From Haliotis asinina (Eukaryota; Mollusca; Gastropoda; Lepetellida; Haliotidae), in contig NC_090288.1 in assembly GCF_037392515.1 (NCBI RefSeq), forward strand, positions 8,907,969-8,971,968: a stretch of DNA of 64,000 nt, read 5' to 3'. A model generated the notes under the pieces. The model was not told where the DNA came from and made no database searches. It saw only the letters and a list, made by a program, of their open reading frames with translations. Positions 36,139 through 45,747 of this stretch are shown here, piece by piece (the stretch's first letter is position 1; every line of letters begins with the position of its first letter). A program made the position numbers and the translations under genes.

Positions 36139-39100
36139 CCATTGTCGTCGTTGTCATCATAATCATCATCATCTTTGTCATTATCATCACCACCACCACC
36201 ACGATCATTACCATCAGGTCTTCAGCAACCCATGCTTACCACAAAAGATGACTATCCTTGTTGTAGGAGACAACGAATGTGATTGGGTCGCCTCTTACTT
36301 TTCGGATCAGTGTGACCTTACAAACAATAACTAAGAAGTGACTTCATCATACTTCATGAGGATTCAACAAAGCTACTGTGAGATACCTTTTCAGGTCACT
36401 GAGGTATGCATTTGCTTGTGTTCATGTCATCTGGGTATCTTAATTTTCCTTTGAGTAACCAAATAAATTTCACCCACCTCAATCAACCTCAATTGGGTAT
36501 TTGGGTATTTCAAGCATATGCACAAAAATTCTTGAGCACAGTTAACATGTGACGTTTAATAGCTGATAAGTTGTTTAATATTATCCCATATTAACAAACC
36601 ACATCACCAACTCGCTCACACAAGAAACAAGGTCCTATTCCTTCCATATTCTCAGTCCACCTCCACCTGCAATATGAGGTGTAAATACACCAACAACCAC
36701 ACCATTCCTCCCCTCGCCTCCCATACCAAAGTTATCTGGAGTCCTGACATGTAATGTTTTCAGTGGAATTTCTGTATAATTTTCCATTATGCCATATAGA
36801 GAGTTCTACTTGTTAAAATACTGCATGGTCAGGATTACTAATACTGTTTGCATATGTACACCACCAATAGTATCATCAGTCTATGCCTATTTAATCATTT
36901 ACATAATAAATCATTACACAGTTCAAACAAGTTTTTAGTGAGCGAGTTCAGTTTTACGCTGCACTCAGCAATATTCCAGCTATATGGTGGCTGTCTGTAA
37001 ATAATAGAGTCTGGACTAGACAATCCAGTGATCAACAATATAAGCAGCGATCTGCGCAATTTAGTCTTAGGCCAAATGCTAAAAAAGTCCTTATCTTTTA
37101 GGATCTCTCAGCAGCAGTAAACATGTTGTTCAGTACTTAGTATGACACCTCCCACCCTACAAAAATCCTTGTTGATGAGGAAGTAGCTACAGGAGGTATA
37201 AAGTTACTAGAAACTAACTGGGTTCAGTCCACTGTTGAAACGGTGTCCACATGTTCATCAACAAACTGCTTGAGAATTGATCACATTGTCTAATGGGTGG
37301 TGACAAGCACTGGTGTTCAACATGATCAAGATATGCAGCATAGGTGATAAGGCTGGGTGTATCATATTACCTGATTTTCATGATATCTCTACATTTGGCC
37401 TAGGAGTAAATTGGGAACCCATGACATGAGTCAACAAAGTCAGTGAGTCTGACCACCTGATCCTGTTAGTTGCCTCTTACGACAAGCACAGTCGCCTCTT
37501 ATCGCAAGCATGGGTTGCTGAAGGCCTATTCTTCACCGATACCTTCACGGGTGAGTTTTCAGAGAACATTATGAGTGATGATCATGCAGTGTTCCTTCGG
37601 TATATTACATTGCACGGTCAGTGAGAAAAAAACCCAAAAAAAACAAACAATAAAAAGTTGTTTCACATACGATCAGTTTCAAACCACTTCATATGTTTGT
37701 ATTACAAGGGGGTATGCACATTAAACGAAACACCGAGAACAAGCAGGTGTTGGTCTAAGTTAATGCTCATCACATATCACATCTGCATTTGTTCCACCGT
37801 TCCAGCTGCAGTGCCTACTCCCTTGTAATGCAAACCATTAACAATTTTTATCTGATCATTTGTTAAACAACTTTGACTCTAAATTGTGCAAAATTCTCAT
37901 ACTTAAATTTTCAATTGGCACGGTAAAATTATGAGGATTCGCAATCTTAATTTTACTTATTTGGTATACTTTTTTGTTTAAAGTGAAACTTAAGGGTACA
38001 TTTTCACTGCTAACAGACTATAATACAAACTGATATTTTTCAGCACAGGAAGGTCACAAAGACTTAAGGTGAAGTAAAGTCTGTCCTGTGTTCCAGATAT
38101 TGATTAATTCATTCTGTCATACAGCACAAACATGCACTGAATACAGTCAGGTAACTTGTGAAACCTGTAAGTTGAGGTAAAGTCTGTCTGGTGTTCCAGA
38201 CGGTGATTAATTCATTCTGTCACACAGTGCAAACATACACTAGTGAAACTGTCTAAGCGAGACAATTGGCACTGATATTACCCTATATAATAAGTAAACT
38301 TGCTGATTTAGCAGGTTTTAGGAAATAAGGCACATGTGATATGAAAACTTGGGCCAAATTCCCAACCAGGAATGGATACCATTCTGGTTGAATTTCTGAA
38401 AAATGGATTTGTCAGACAAGGATGCATTACAACAGCCTGCATAATTTACAAAGTCGCTGCTTCAATTTCAAAATTTGATCCTGGTTCATCACTTATCATA
38501 TACCTGTAGCCATGGTAACAGATGATACATCTGTTCAACAAGAACTGTGTTTTACTGTGTTTTCACAAAAATACAACTGTATACTGAAGATGGACAAACA
38601 TAACTTCCAATGTAACATAAAGACCGACAGGGTTACTATGAGGTTATGATAAATGTCTGGGAAATTATTGAACGGGCAGGTTTATTGTGCTAACCCACTG
38701 AGACACCATTCTACATTTTACCCTAGGTATCCTGACCCGTGATGGTATGGGGTAGAATAGGCCTTCAGCAACCTAAGCTTGCCATTAAATGTGACTACAT
38801 TTGTCGTAAGAGGTGACTAACGGGATCGAGTCGTCAGACTCACTAACTTGGTTGACACATGTCACTGGTTCCCAATTGCGCAGATCAATGCTCATGCTGT
38901 TGATCACTGGATTGTCTGGTCCAGACTCGATTATTCATAGACCGCCACCATATAGCTGGAATGTTGCTAAGTACGACGTAAAAGTCAGCTCACTCACTTA
39001 CACTTGATATCCAACACAAACACTGAAAGGATTCCAACCTGACCAAGAGCATCACATAGATTACAACCAGTCCCATCTCTCAGTGTCTCAAGACCATGGA

Positions 39101-40424
39101 TCCAGACACAAAGATTCTGATCTCCAGGCTGATTCTCTACATGCTCTATCCACTCGACTACCATGGCAGTCCTTTCTGATTTTCTTAACTGTATCAGTAT
39201 TATCTCTCTAAACCATTCAATCCATAATTTGCAAAAGTCTTCACAATGCTTCATATTTCATTAGTTGTTGGTTTGGCAGCCTAGAACACTGGAGGCGGTG
39301 GGGTAGCTTAGGGCTTAGAACAGTCATTTGTCACACCAAAGACCTTTGTTTTATTCCCCACATAGGCACAATATGTGAAGGCCAAATCCTGCGGTGATAC
39401 TGCTTGAATATTGCTAAAACTAACCTCACTCACACACAAGCACTGGCTAAAAAGATTGACAATTGGCAAAATCGTTGATGAGATGAATTATGAACAGTAT
39501 CTTTATGAACATTCAATATTGTGTTACATAAACTCTTGTGATGGAATAATAGCAATTTCCACACACCACACACATGGGCCACTTCCACATTATGTTTACC
39601 GCACTGTTTTTGTTAATAACTCATGCATAAGCATGTCCCCAATTTTCTAGTGACATAAAATATATTGTTCTTTACATTCCTTCACAAAGTATTTTCCAGA
39701 TATTTAATTTATCAATGTTTAGTTCATTACCAATCCTTCGGGAGGACTAAAGTGGTGCCAATCCTCCTAAACTTTTCAGATGTCTTACCCCTCACCTTTT
39801 CAGGACTCTTTCCAATACAAATGGGATATCTAATAGCTTGGCTAAGTTAACATGCATGGGTCTACATTTTCCTGACTAATGGTTGTGATGCAAACTTCAA
39901 AATATCCCTTGGGTTTCCAATAAGTCTTCGACTGGTTACCCCCTCTGTGCTCATGAGTGACAGGACAGGAAGGGCTATATGGGTGCTTGGCAAGAGGCCT
40001 AGCAATGTCATAGGTTAACCCTAGAATTTATCACTACTGTAAACATGGGCCTGACAGTAAATCATAAATGTCCAATAACAAAATTGAATCGGTCTTTGCT
40101 AAATAGCGTCATATAAAACATTATCTACTTTCAAACTGATTCTTTACAAAGTACTTTTCATCTAAACTGTTCACAAATTTGCTTTATCTACATTTCCTTA
40201 TGCAAAAGAACATATCATTGGTTAAACAAGACGTGCAGCAAATACAATATTTCTATCTCGACTACTGACAGTCCCAGGAATTTAGCCTAATGCAATGTCT
40301 TAAGTTCAACAACGACACTTAACTTAAAAAAATCATACACGTATCACAATGTAACTCCATTCAAACAGCCAAGCAAACGTTCCATACTCACGCCGCGAAT
40401 AGCCCAGTATCCAAGAGTAGGCAT
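30254..40424 (-). CDS. mu-class glutathione S-transferase (7 coding exons, complete)
   Basis: Cytosolic enzyme that conjugates glutathione to electrophiles. Coding exons in transcript order: 40424-40392, 36065-35990, 34074-34010, 33711-33630, 32417-32317, 31460-31365, 30448-30254; 648 nt, 215 aa plus TGA. The N-terminal thioredoxin-like domain starts [11 protein letters not shown] with the catalytic Tyr6 of the mu class. LPIPNLPYYIDG carries the cis-proline (60), and [13 protein letters not shown] (71-83) is the glutathione gamma-glutamyl binding motif. The C-terminal helical domain has [18 protein letters not shown], with the N-capping/hydrophobic staple region, and ends INNKSASFK. Length is close to the usual 217-219 aa, and QGDAPDYS and KHNL match mu-class landmarks. 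The exon phases are mutually consistent. It could be a divergent mu/sigma relative, but the mu signature is strong. Confidence 0.93.
30556..30790 (-). repeat. family 1 SINE-like repeat, GST intron 6
   Basis: Nearly full length: AGTTTAGTTTTACACCACAC at one end, ATGACATGTGTCAACTCAGT in the middle, AGCATGGGTTGCTGAAG near the other end. Begins about 110 bp upstream, in transcript sense, of the exon 7 acceptor. Confidence 0.8.
31365..31460 (-). CDS. GST mu coding exon 6
   Basis: Encodes [15 protein letters not shown] to FFAGSK (32 codons, phase 0 at both ends). The donor AAG|GTGAGC was chosen over the GTAAGG five bases earlier because only this choice keeps frame with exon 7. A SINE-derived TGAG run lies about 20 bp upstream of the acceptor. 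Confidence 0.92.
31481..31735 (-). repeat. family 1 SINE-like repeat with expanded tail, GST intron 5
   Basis: The tail has grown into about 11 TGAG units (31481-31527), followed by ATATTCCAGCTATATGGCAG, ACAACATGAGCATCAATCTG and TAGGTTACTGAAGGCC. The simple repeat ends 20 bp from exon 6. Confidence 0.8.
31755..31945 (-). repeat. second family 1 SINE-like copy, GST intron 5
   Basis: Diverged copy (CCAGTGATCAACAGCATGGG, ATGACACATGTCAACCAAGT, AAGCATGGGTTGCTGAGACC) in the same orientation as its neighbour, lacking the segment between tail and GTAAATAATC. Confidence 0.7.
32317..32417 (-). CDS. GST mu coding exon 5
   Basis: Completes Leu86 and encodes [16 protein letters not shown] to CYSSDY (domain linker and helix 4). 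The acceptor is TTTCAG and the donor TAT|GTAAGT, phase 0. Confidence 0.93.
33052..33156 (-). repeat. family 2 SINE head fragment, GST intron 4
   Basis: ATGGGCTTCACACATTACAC through the B-box-like ACCCAGGTCTTGGGCGTGAC to TTTAACCACTAGGCTACCCC. Reverse orientation, tail missing. Confidence 0.75.
33166..33330 (-). repeat. tRNA-like SINE (family 2), full length, GST intron 4
   Basis: GTTACGCCACTCTTAGCAAT at the tail end, ATGGGCTTAAAACATTGAAC, and TTTAACCACTAGGCTACCCC at the head. It lies directly beside the head fragment at 33052-33156; the two share 40 bp of nearly identical head. Confidence 0.8.
33630..33711 (-). CDS. GST mu coding exon 4
   Basis: Encodes [18 protein letters not shown] to KHNL plus one base of Leu86, including the cis-Pro and the SNAIL-type motif. 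Confidence 0.94.
34010..34074 (-). CDS. GST mu coding exon 3
   Basis: Completes Ala37 and encodes [21 protein letters not shown], the mu loop region after beta-2. The donor is AAC|GTAAGT. Confidence 0.93.
34246..34823. mobile_element. fold-back (MITE-like) element, GST intron 2
   Basis: The left ~88 bp (from AAGCAAACTTAGTCTCAG) and the reverse complement of the right ~88 bp (from AAGTAAACTTATCCTGAG) align over their length with roughly 70-80% identity by eye, including GGTCGCGTC and AACCTTTGAG. The interior of about 400 bp has no transposase. No clear target duplication seen. Confidence 0.6.
34855..34895. repeat. CATAGCG/GTGAAA-type dispersed motif
   Basis: GTCATAGCGTTAAGATAGCT then TTGTGAAATGGGGCCC. 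The same half-palindromic motif recurs at 51393-51543 and 56749-56826. Confidence 0.4.
35990..36065 (-). CDS. GST mu coding exon 2
   Basis: Encodes [19 protein letters not shown] to QGD plus the first base of Ala37. The acceptor TTTCAG lies 15 bp downstream of a (GAT)n microsatellite, in transcript sense. Confidence 0.93.
36080..36138. repeat. (ATC)n microsatellite beside GST exon 2
   Basis: About 59 bp, 19-20 perfect units, with imperfect ATC/ACC continuation to about 36212. In transcript sense it is (GAT)n ending 15 bp before the exon 2 acceptor. Confidence 0.95.
36212..36292 (+). repeat. family 1 SINE-like head fragment, GST intron 1
   Basis: GTCTTCAGCAACCCATGCTT and GACTATCCTTGTTGTAGGAG correspond to the end of family 1 farthest from the tail. 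Confidence 0.6.
36936..37556 (-). repeat. family 1 SINE-like repeat split by an insertion
   Basis: The tail-side half is 36936-37060 (CAGTTTTACGCTGCACTCAG to GATCTGCGCAAT), the head-side half 37410-37556 (ATTGGGAACCCATGACATGA to ACCTTCACGGGT). Together they restore the family consensus around GCGCAATTGGGAACC. The gap is the element at 37061-37409. Confidence 0.85.
37061..37409. mobile_element. 349-bp MITE-like insertion inside a SINE
   Basis: Left end TTAGTCTTAGGCCAAATG and right end (reverse complement) TTACTCCTAGGCCAAATG match at 16 of 18 positions, an inverted terminal repeat. The host SINE is interrupted exactly with AT duplicated on each side, which fits a two-base TA-type target (Tc1/mariner-like) or a 3-bp ATT target. 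No coding sequence inside, so non-autonomous. Confidence 0.75.
38069..38242. repeat. two-copy tandem duplication, period 102 bp, GST intron 1
   Basis: 38069-38139 and 38171-38241 share AGTAAAGTCTGTC.TGTGTTCCAGA then GATTAATTCATTCTGTCA.ACAG at about 85-90% identity. Confidence 0.7.
38725..39001 (+). repeat. family 1 SINE-like repeat, full length, GST intron 1
   Basis: Runs from GACCCGTGATGGTATGGGGT through GGCCTTCAGCAACCTAAGCT, GGTTGACACATGTCACTGG and CCAGACTCGATTATTCATAG to a mutated tail GACGTAAAAGTCAGCTCACT. Good reference copy for the family layout. Confidence 0.85.
39290..39437 (+). repeat. tRNA-like SINE (family 2), diverged, GST intron 1
   Basis: GGCGGTGGGGTAGCTTAGGG, TTTGTTTTATTCCCCACATA, GAATATTGCTAAAACTAACC then CTCACTCACAC. 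Confidence 0.65.
40392..40424 (-). CDS. GST mu coding exon 1
   Basis: Encodes [11 protein letters not shown] with the catalytic tyrosine; phase 0 donor GGC|GTGAGT. The ATG has A at -3. The very short first coding exon is like that of vertebrate mu genes. Confidence 0.92.
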
Positions 40425-40508
40425 AGTGTGATAGTGCAAGGACAGCGTCAGCGAACTCAAACACTGGTTAATAGACGGGAGATAAAATTGTTAGCGCCCG
40501 ACTTTTCG

Positions 40509-40516
40509 TTTTTATA
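40509..40516 (-). promoter_or_regulatory. TATA box of the GST mu gene
   Basis: On the minus strand TATAAAAA lies about 85 bp upstream of the GST ATG, which would place transcription start near 40480 and give a 5' UTR of about 55 nt. A CRE-like TTACGTCA is at 40588-40595. Confidence 0.5.
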
Positions 40517-40837
40517 CTCAGAGGCAGTTGCCCGGATGATCCGGCTTCTCGCATGTCAAGGTGAAGGTTATACGGAAGGGACTTTCATTACGTCACTTGT
40601 TTATCCGGCAGCCTCTTTGAGACATGTCAGTAAATATGCTGAATTTTACGCTTTATTTGCTAAACACATCAACTAATGTGTATAATTTAAGAGTGATATA
40701 TTTTATAGGGGCATAGCGCGTGTTTTTTTAGTTGCGTATTTGCGAAATTCACACAACAGCACTGTCTGACCCCTCAAATTCTCAGAATTCAGTTTCCAAT
40801 TCCTCGGAAACGGAGGATTCCGAGAAATCCAGCCCAG

Positions 40838-40846
40838 TGACGAAGC
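40838..40846 (+). promoter_or_regulatory. antioxidant-response-element-like site upstream of GST
   Basis: TGACGAAGC matches the ARE/EpRE core TGACnnnGC and is preceded by G, about 415 bp upstream of the GST ATG. A six-base core occurs by chance about every 2 kb on two strands, so this is only a candidate for a CncC/Nrf2-Maf site. Confidence 0.25.
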
Positions 40847-41107
40847 AGTTTCTCGTATTATGATGAGCAGCTTAGAATGTTCCAGCGATGGAAGTTACCT
40901 TTTTTGTTTTGTCTCTGTGTGGTTTTCTTGTATGATTTTTCAGATGAATATGGAATCATGCAGATGTAACAGTTCCACACGTCTCAATACTATGTATTGG
41001 TTTTATTTGAAGTAATAATATTTACATACCAAGATGTATTTAAACACACCTTTCTCCATTACTACCATATATATGGTAGTCGACAATCCCAAACCCCTTG
41101 AGTTATG

Positions 41108-41256
41108 AAGGGACGGTGGCGTATACGTAGCTTAATAAAAGCGTTTGCTCGTCACGCCTAAGAATCGGGTTCGATGCCCCGCATTAGTGTGTGAAGCCAT
41201 CTCTGGTGTTCCCCGCTGTGGTATTGCTAGAAAAAAGCTAAAAGTGTCGTTAACCA
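41108..41256 (+). repeat. tRNA-like SINE (family 2)
   Basis: AAGCGTTTGCTCGTCACGCC, GGGTTCGATGCCCCGC, GTGTGAAGCCATCTCTGGTG; the B-box-like GGTTCGATGCC is well kept. Upstream of GST. Confidence 0.75.
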
Positions 41257-42525
41257 TCCTTGCTCTTCTTGATAAAATCTGTAACGCAACCTTTCCAATT
41301 AATTTAATCAGAGTGAATACGGTTTTATGCCGATTTCAGCAATATTCAAACAAAAATTAGACTACTGTCATAACATTGTTTCTCATGATCGTCATAGTGG
41401 TAAGTTCATTGTCAGTGAAACATAAAAAACACCACGACAGGCGCGTAGAAACAGAAAACGTGAATGCTTTTGATGTTCCAGGTTCAGTTGATCTATAGGT
41501 TGGGTATGACCTGTCCGTAATACCGTCTCATCGGATCCGGGTTTATATACTACGGTGTTATTTGAACTTGTCATTCGTATACAGGTGAGGCAAGCGGATC
41601 TTTAGACAAAAGAATGCAGTGAAAGCTGACTTTAACGAGCGTTACAGATATAACCCGGATGTCTAGACTCGACAAAGCGCACCTGTGCAGGGAAGTGGAC
41701 ATTGGGTTTTCCGGTTTTAGAACAATATACATAGACTGACAAGTCCAAGAATTCAAATCTTTTCTTTTGAAAATGACTATCTACAAACAAAAATAATTTT
41801 AAAAGTGGAAAAGGAGCCCACAACAAACAATAATATCAGGCCAAGAGCAAGGCAATCTAGACTTGCGAAATTGTTCTAGATACAAGCTGGACTCCGTGGT
41901 GGACTTATACTTATTAAAGACAGACAACATGGACATGTACTTGCCTGAATTAAATATTGTTCGAAGAATTTAATTTCTTATAAACAAAACAGTATAGAAT
42001 TAATTTTAACTTTTTACATGAATACAAATTAAAGTATTGTACAATGTTGCGAGTCTATTTAGAAAATCACTACAGATACATATCAGGGCGAAATACTTGT
42101 ATCAGTAATAAGAATGCTTGAACAAACTTGCGGTCGATTTGGGGAGATACACAGATGCGCAATACACTTCAAAAACTATGTAATATTGTATAGAAAGTGG
42201 GGTATCTTTTACTGGAGATGGAATTCATGTTTTACTTGTGTGTGAGTGTTCTCAACCCTAAGATTACCTATCTTGAAGAGTATATTTAGTCCCACACCTT
42301 AACATATTTTATCGAAATTCATCTGAAAACTCGGATGCTGTGTGTAACCTATCACCGTAATTATGAAAAACTCAACTGTTACTCAGTAACATACTCGGTT
42401 ACTCCACTGGCATGCCTGTTCATGCAATCAAATGTTGTCTGTATTGTGGGCCTATGGCCTCTTTACTGAACAGACTGTCTTTCAGCCTGAAAACGTGAAC
42501 CCGACCTTTACAACTTCCTTATCTG
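41257..42525. other. intergenic, nothing recognised
   Basis: No repeat of the named families and no supportable gene; short ORFs of about 60 codons overlap on the minus strand at 41392-41826 without recognisable domains. Confidence 0.4.
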
Positions 42526-42650
42526 AGGACCGCCTCCGTGGTTTGGTGGTTCGAGCGTCCGCCCGGATCGAACCCGTGACCTTTTGCTCTCCGGTCGCGT
42601 CATTCCAAAAGATTTTAAAATGTATTTGTTGGTCCCTGCCTGCCGTTCGA
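42526..42650 (+). repeat. possible third tRNA-like SINE
   Basis: CCGCCTCCGTGGTTTGGTGG TTCGAGCGTCCGCC resembles a tRNA-type A box, followed by GGATCGAACCCGTGACC. Only one copy in the window, so the family is uncertain. Confidence 0.35.
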
Positions 42651-42741
42651 CATCAATATAATATATTAGGTACAACAAGGACTGGTCGATACGGAGTCAG
42701 TATAATGTGACTAGATATGCTTTGCTGTGGCATATGGTATC

Positions 42742-42908
42742 TTAGTGAGTGAGTTTAGTTTTACGCCGCTTTTAACAATTTTCCAGCAATATCACGGCGG
42801 GGGACACCAGAAAATGGGCTTCACACATTGTACCCATGTGGGGAATCGAACCCGGGTCTTGGGCGTGACGAGCGAACGCTTTAACCACTAGACTACCCCA
42901 CCACCCCT
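42742..42908 (-). repeat. tRNA-like SINE (family 2), full length and young-looking
   Basis: Starts AGTGAGTGAGTTTAGTTTTA and runs through CCAGCAATATCACGGCGGGG, ATGGGCTTCACACATTGTAC, GGGGAATCGAACCCGGGTCT and CGCTTTAACCACTAGACTAC to CCCCACCACCCC. Best copy in the window for family 2. Confidence 0.9.
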
Positions 42909-43944
42909 GGTAACTTAGTGAGCTAGCATTATGAAACCAGTCACATATACACATGTACACACGCATGTACGTCTTTTGTACACTTAAGACCATTGTGCTT
43001 TTAAGGGCACAAAAGACGTTCGGTGAATATCAGTGACAACTGGCAAATGGTCGTTTACCAGAACAATTCTACCTTAAAATGCTTCACATGCTACGTGAAG
43101 TTACGTTAGATAACTATCGTATTTCCAGTCACGTTGGAGGGTGAACCACCGCTTATACAATGTACACCTCTGTCTAATTTAGGTTATCTAGTGGGTATGA
43201 TTCGTGACGACTTAGCTGCACCGCATTCACTATGTGAAACGTCTTGCTCCCAGCGTGTGGAACAGACTCGGAACGTACAGACCGGGATGGGGGTCTATGG
43301 TACTGTGAGATGGGGTACGTGGTGTTGGAGTAGGTCTGTGGGAGACCATCTTTATGCCGGGAGTTCACGTATTTAGGCCCACTCGAAATTACGCCCATGG
43401 GTTTAAATACGCGATATGTTTCTGTTACTAAGACCATGGACCTAAATTAGGATTTCAAATTTTATTGTTTAGAGTTACGTCCCTTCGCAAAGTCACACGG
43501 CGAACGTCAGTATATAGCGTTTGTAGTGCAGATTGAGGTTTTCACGTGTACAGAACGCTTTAATATCTTAAACTTTCAGGAGTTTATAACTTTGCATTCG
43601 TTCTTTAATGATTATCTAAGGTTCATGCGTTCTGAATTATTCCGATTATATTAAAGCTCATTTTACTGTGTCACAGAATCATTTTCTTCAGTTACAAGCA
43701 TTTCCCATATTTAAGTCCTGGCTTAATTATGGGGTTAATATTTGTTAACGAGGGGGTTAGTTTCCGCTGTTAAGCCCAGGGAAGTGATTCCTTTCTTCAA
43801 TCAAAGCATCGGGGTGAACATAATACCATGCAAACTGTCGCATGATTGATGTCAACAACTGAAGGAAACACACATAACCTGATGTTTCTCACTGACAATT
43901 TCAAACACATTCATGACACTTTTGTTACAGTCATACAGGAAGTC
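42909..43944. other. intergenic, nothing recognised
   Basis: Two overlapping antisense ORFs of about 80 codons (43134-43437) have no recognised domain or splice context. Confidence 0.4.
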
Positions 43945-44036
43945 GAGTGGGTGGGTTTAGATTGACGTCGCTTTTAGCAATATTCCTGCAATATCACGGC
44001 GGGGGGCACCAGAAATGGGCTTCACCCATTGTACTG
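43945..44036 (-). repeat. family 2 SINE 3' fragment
   Basis: GCTTTTAGCAATATTCCTGC, AATATCACGGCGGGGGGCAC, AAATGGGCTTCACCCATTGT; the tRNA-like half is absent. Confidence 0.75.
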
Positions 44037-44372
44037 TGAGTTGTAACAACTGTCCTCATCATAACTGACAAATCGCGGCTTCCCTTCCCTGTGCAACGTA
44101 TATCTTCCTGATCACGAAATCGGCAATTTTTAAAAAAATTTTTTAATAAATTTCTGTTTTTAACTTTCTTTAAGTTTTAAAAGTGCAGCGGAGTGAAATA
44201 TAATTTCACAGTAACCATGTTCAAAAGCGTTGTCCTTTGATCGATGTTTAGATACAGTCTCCTTATTGCGCTTCCAGTAGCACTCGGGGCGCCTGTTACA
44301 GCGAATACGGTACGTTATCTGCAGCTTTGTTAATTCAAAAGGTTTATCTGAGGATATGATAACCTCACCGAT

Positions 44373-45232
44373 AGGCTGAGTCGACAGTAGAGTCCCCTGT
44401 ATTTTCATGTGTAAGGCTGAGTCGACAGTAAAGTCCCCTGTATTTTCATGTGTAAGGCTGAGTCGACAGTAGAGTCCCCTGTATTTTCATGTGTAAGGCT
44501 GAGTCGACAGCAGAGTCCCCTGTATTTTCATGTGTAAGGCTGAGTCGACAGTAAAGTCCCCTGTATTTTCATGTGTAAGGCTGAGTCGACAGTAGAGTCC
44601 CCTGTATTTTCATGTGTAAGGCTGAGTCGACAGTAGAGTCCCCTGTATTTTCATGTGTAAGGCTGAGTCGACAGTAAAGTCCCCTGTATTTTCATGTGTA
44701 AGGCTGAGTCGACAGTAGAGTCCCCTGTATTTTCATGTGTAAGGCTGAGTCGACAGTAGAGTCCCCTGTATTTTCATGTGTAAGGCTGAGTCGACAGTAA
44801 AGTCCCCTGTATTTTCATGTGTAAGGCTGAGTCGACAGTAGAGTCCCCTGTATTTTCATGTGTAAGGCTGAGTCGACAGTAGAGTCCCCTGTATTTTCAT
44901 GTGTAAGGCTGAGTCGACAGTAAAGTCCCCTGTATTTTCATGTGTAAGGCTGAGTCGACAGTAGAGTCCCCTGTATTTTCATGTGTAAGGCTGAGTCGAC
45001 AGTAAAGTCCCCTGTATTTTCATGTGTAAGGCTGAGTCGACAGTAAAGTCCCCTGTATTTTCATGTGTAAGGCTGAGTCGACAGTAAAGTCCCTTGTATT
45101 TTCATGTGTAAGGCTGAGTCGACAGTAAAGTCCCCTGTATATCCATGTGTAAGGTTGAGTCGAAAGTAAACCACCTGTATTTTCATGTGTAAGGCTGAGT
45201 CGACAGTAAAACCACCTGTATTTTCATGTTTG
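44373..45232. repeat. 41-bp tandem array with GTCGAC, about 21 units
   Basis: The unit starts AGGCTGAGTCGACAGTAGAG and continues TCCCCTGTATTTTCATGTGTA. Most units differ only at one position (GTAGAG, GTAAAG or GCAGAG); the last few toward 45232 decay. 41 is not a multiple of 3, so it is not coding. Every unit holds the palindrome GTCGAC. Confidence 0.95.
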
Positions 45233-45365
45233 TCCATGGAGCCTATATAGAGGTTGTAGAATATCCCTGGATTTCCATGCTCGACCTCCACCTGTGTGCG
45301 CTTGAAGAGTTAAAATCAGATAAAGACACTAAAAGATGATTTTCACCAATTGTGTTATTCTGATC

Positions 45366-45637
45366 CACCCGATCCAGGAATATTACCTACTACTAGCAGA
45401 TCTTTATTAGCGTCTGTTAACCGCTAATAGCAGTTACAAAGGTAGCCTTTCCGCCCCTGGGGACAAACAGTTACTTCTACTACTAGCTAACAGAGATTAC
45501 GTAAAATAGTATTACCATATTAGGGCATCGTCATTTTTCGCATCCAGGCACGCCATATTTGAGACGCGGCAACATTAGCAGTTAACAGACGCTAACAAAC
45601 ATCTGCTAGTAGTAGGTAATATTTCCTGGATCGGGTG
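45366..45637. mobile_element. 272-bp MITE with about 63-bp inverted ends
   Basis: Left end CACCCGATCCAGGAATATTA and the reverse complement of the right end CACCCGATCCAGGAAATATT align for about 63 bp with few differences, including ACCTACTACTAGCAGAT and TTAGCGTCTGTTAAC. CTGATC flanks both sides (45360-45365 and 45639-45644), a likely target duplication. No transposase inside. Confidence 0.75.
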
Positions 45638-45747
45638 CCTGATCACTTGGGAAAGGTCTTCAAAATAACATCTACATTGCAGATCGGATCGCTTCGTTTC
45701 AGTACATCCGTGAAGGACCGGGTTAGAATATTGATCTTCAGTATACG

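Noticed and set aside
36059-36334. Poly-His ORF
   Set aside because: Translation of the (ATC)n microsatellite and a SINE fragment; overlaps GST exon 2 and intron 1 on the other strand.
43134-43437. Pair of antisense ORFs of about 80 codons
   Set aside because: No domain, no supporting splice context, and overlapping opposite frames in a slightly GC-richer stretch.
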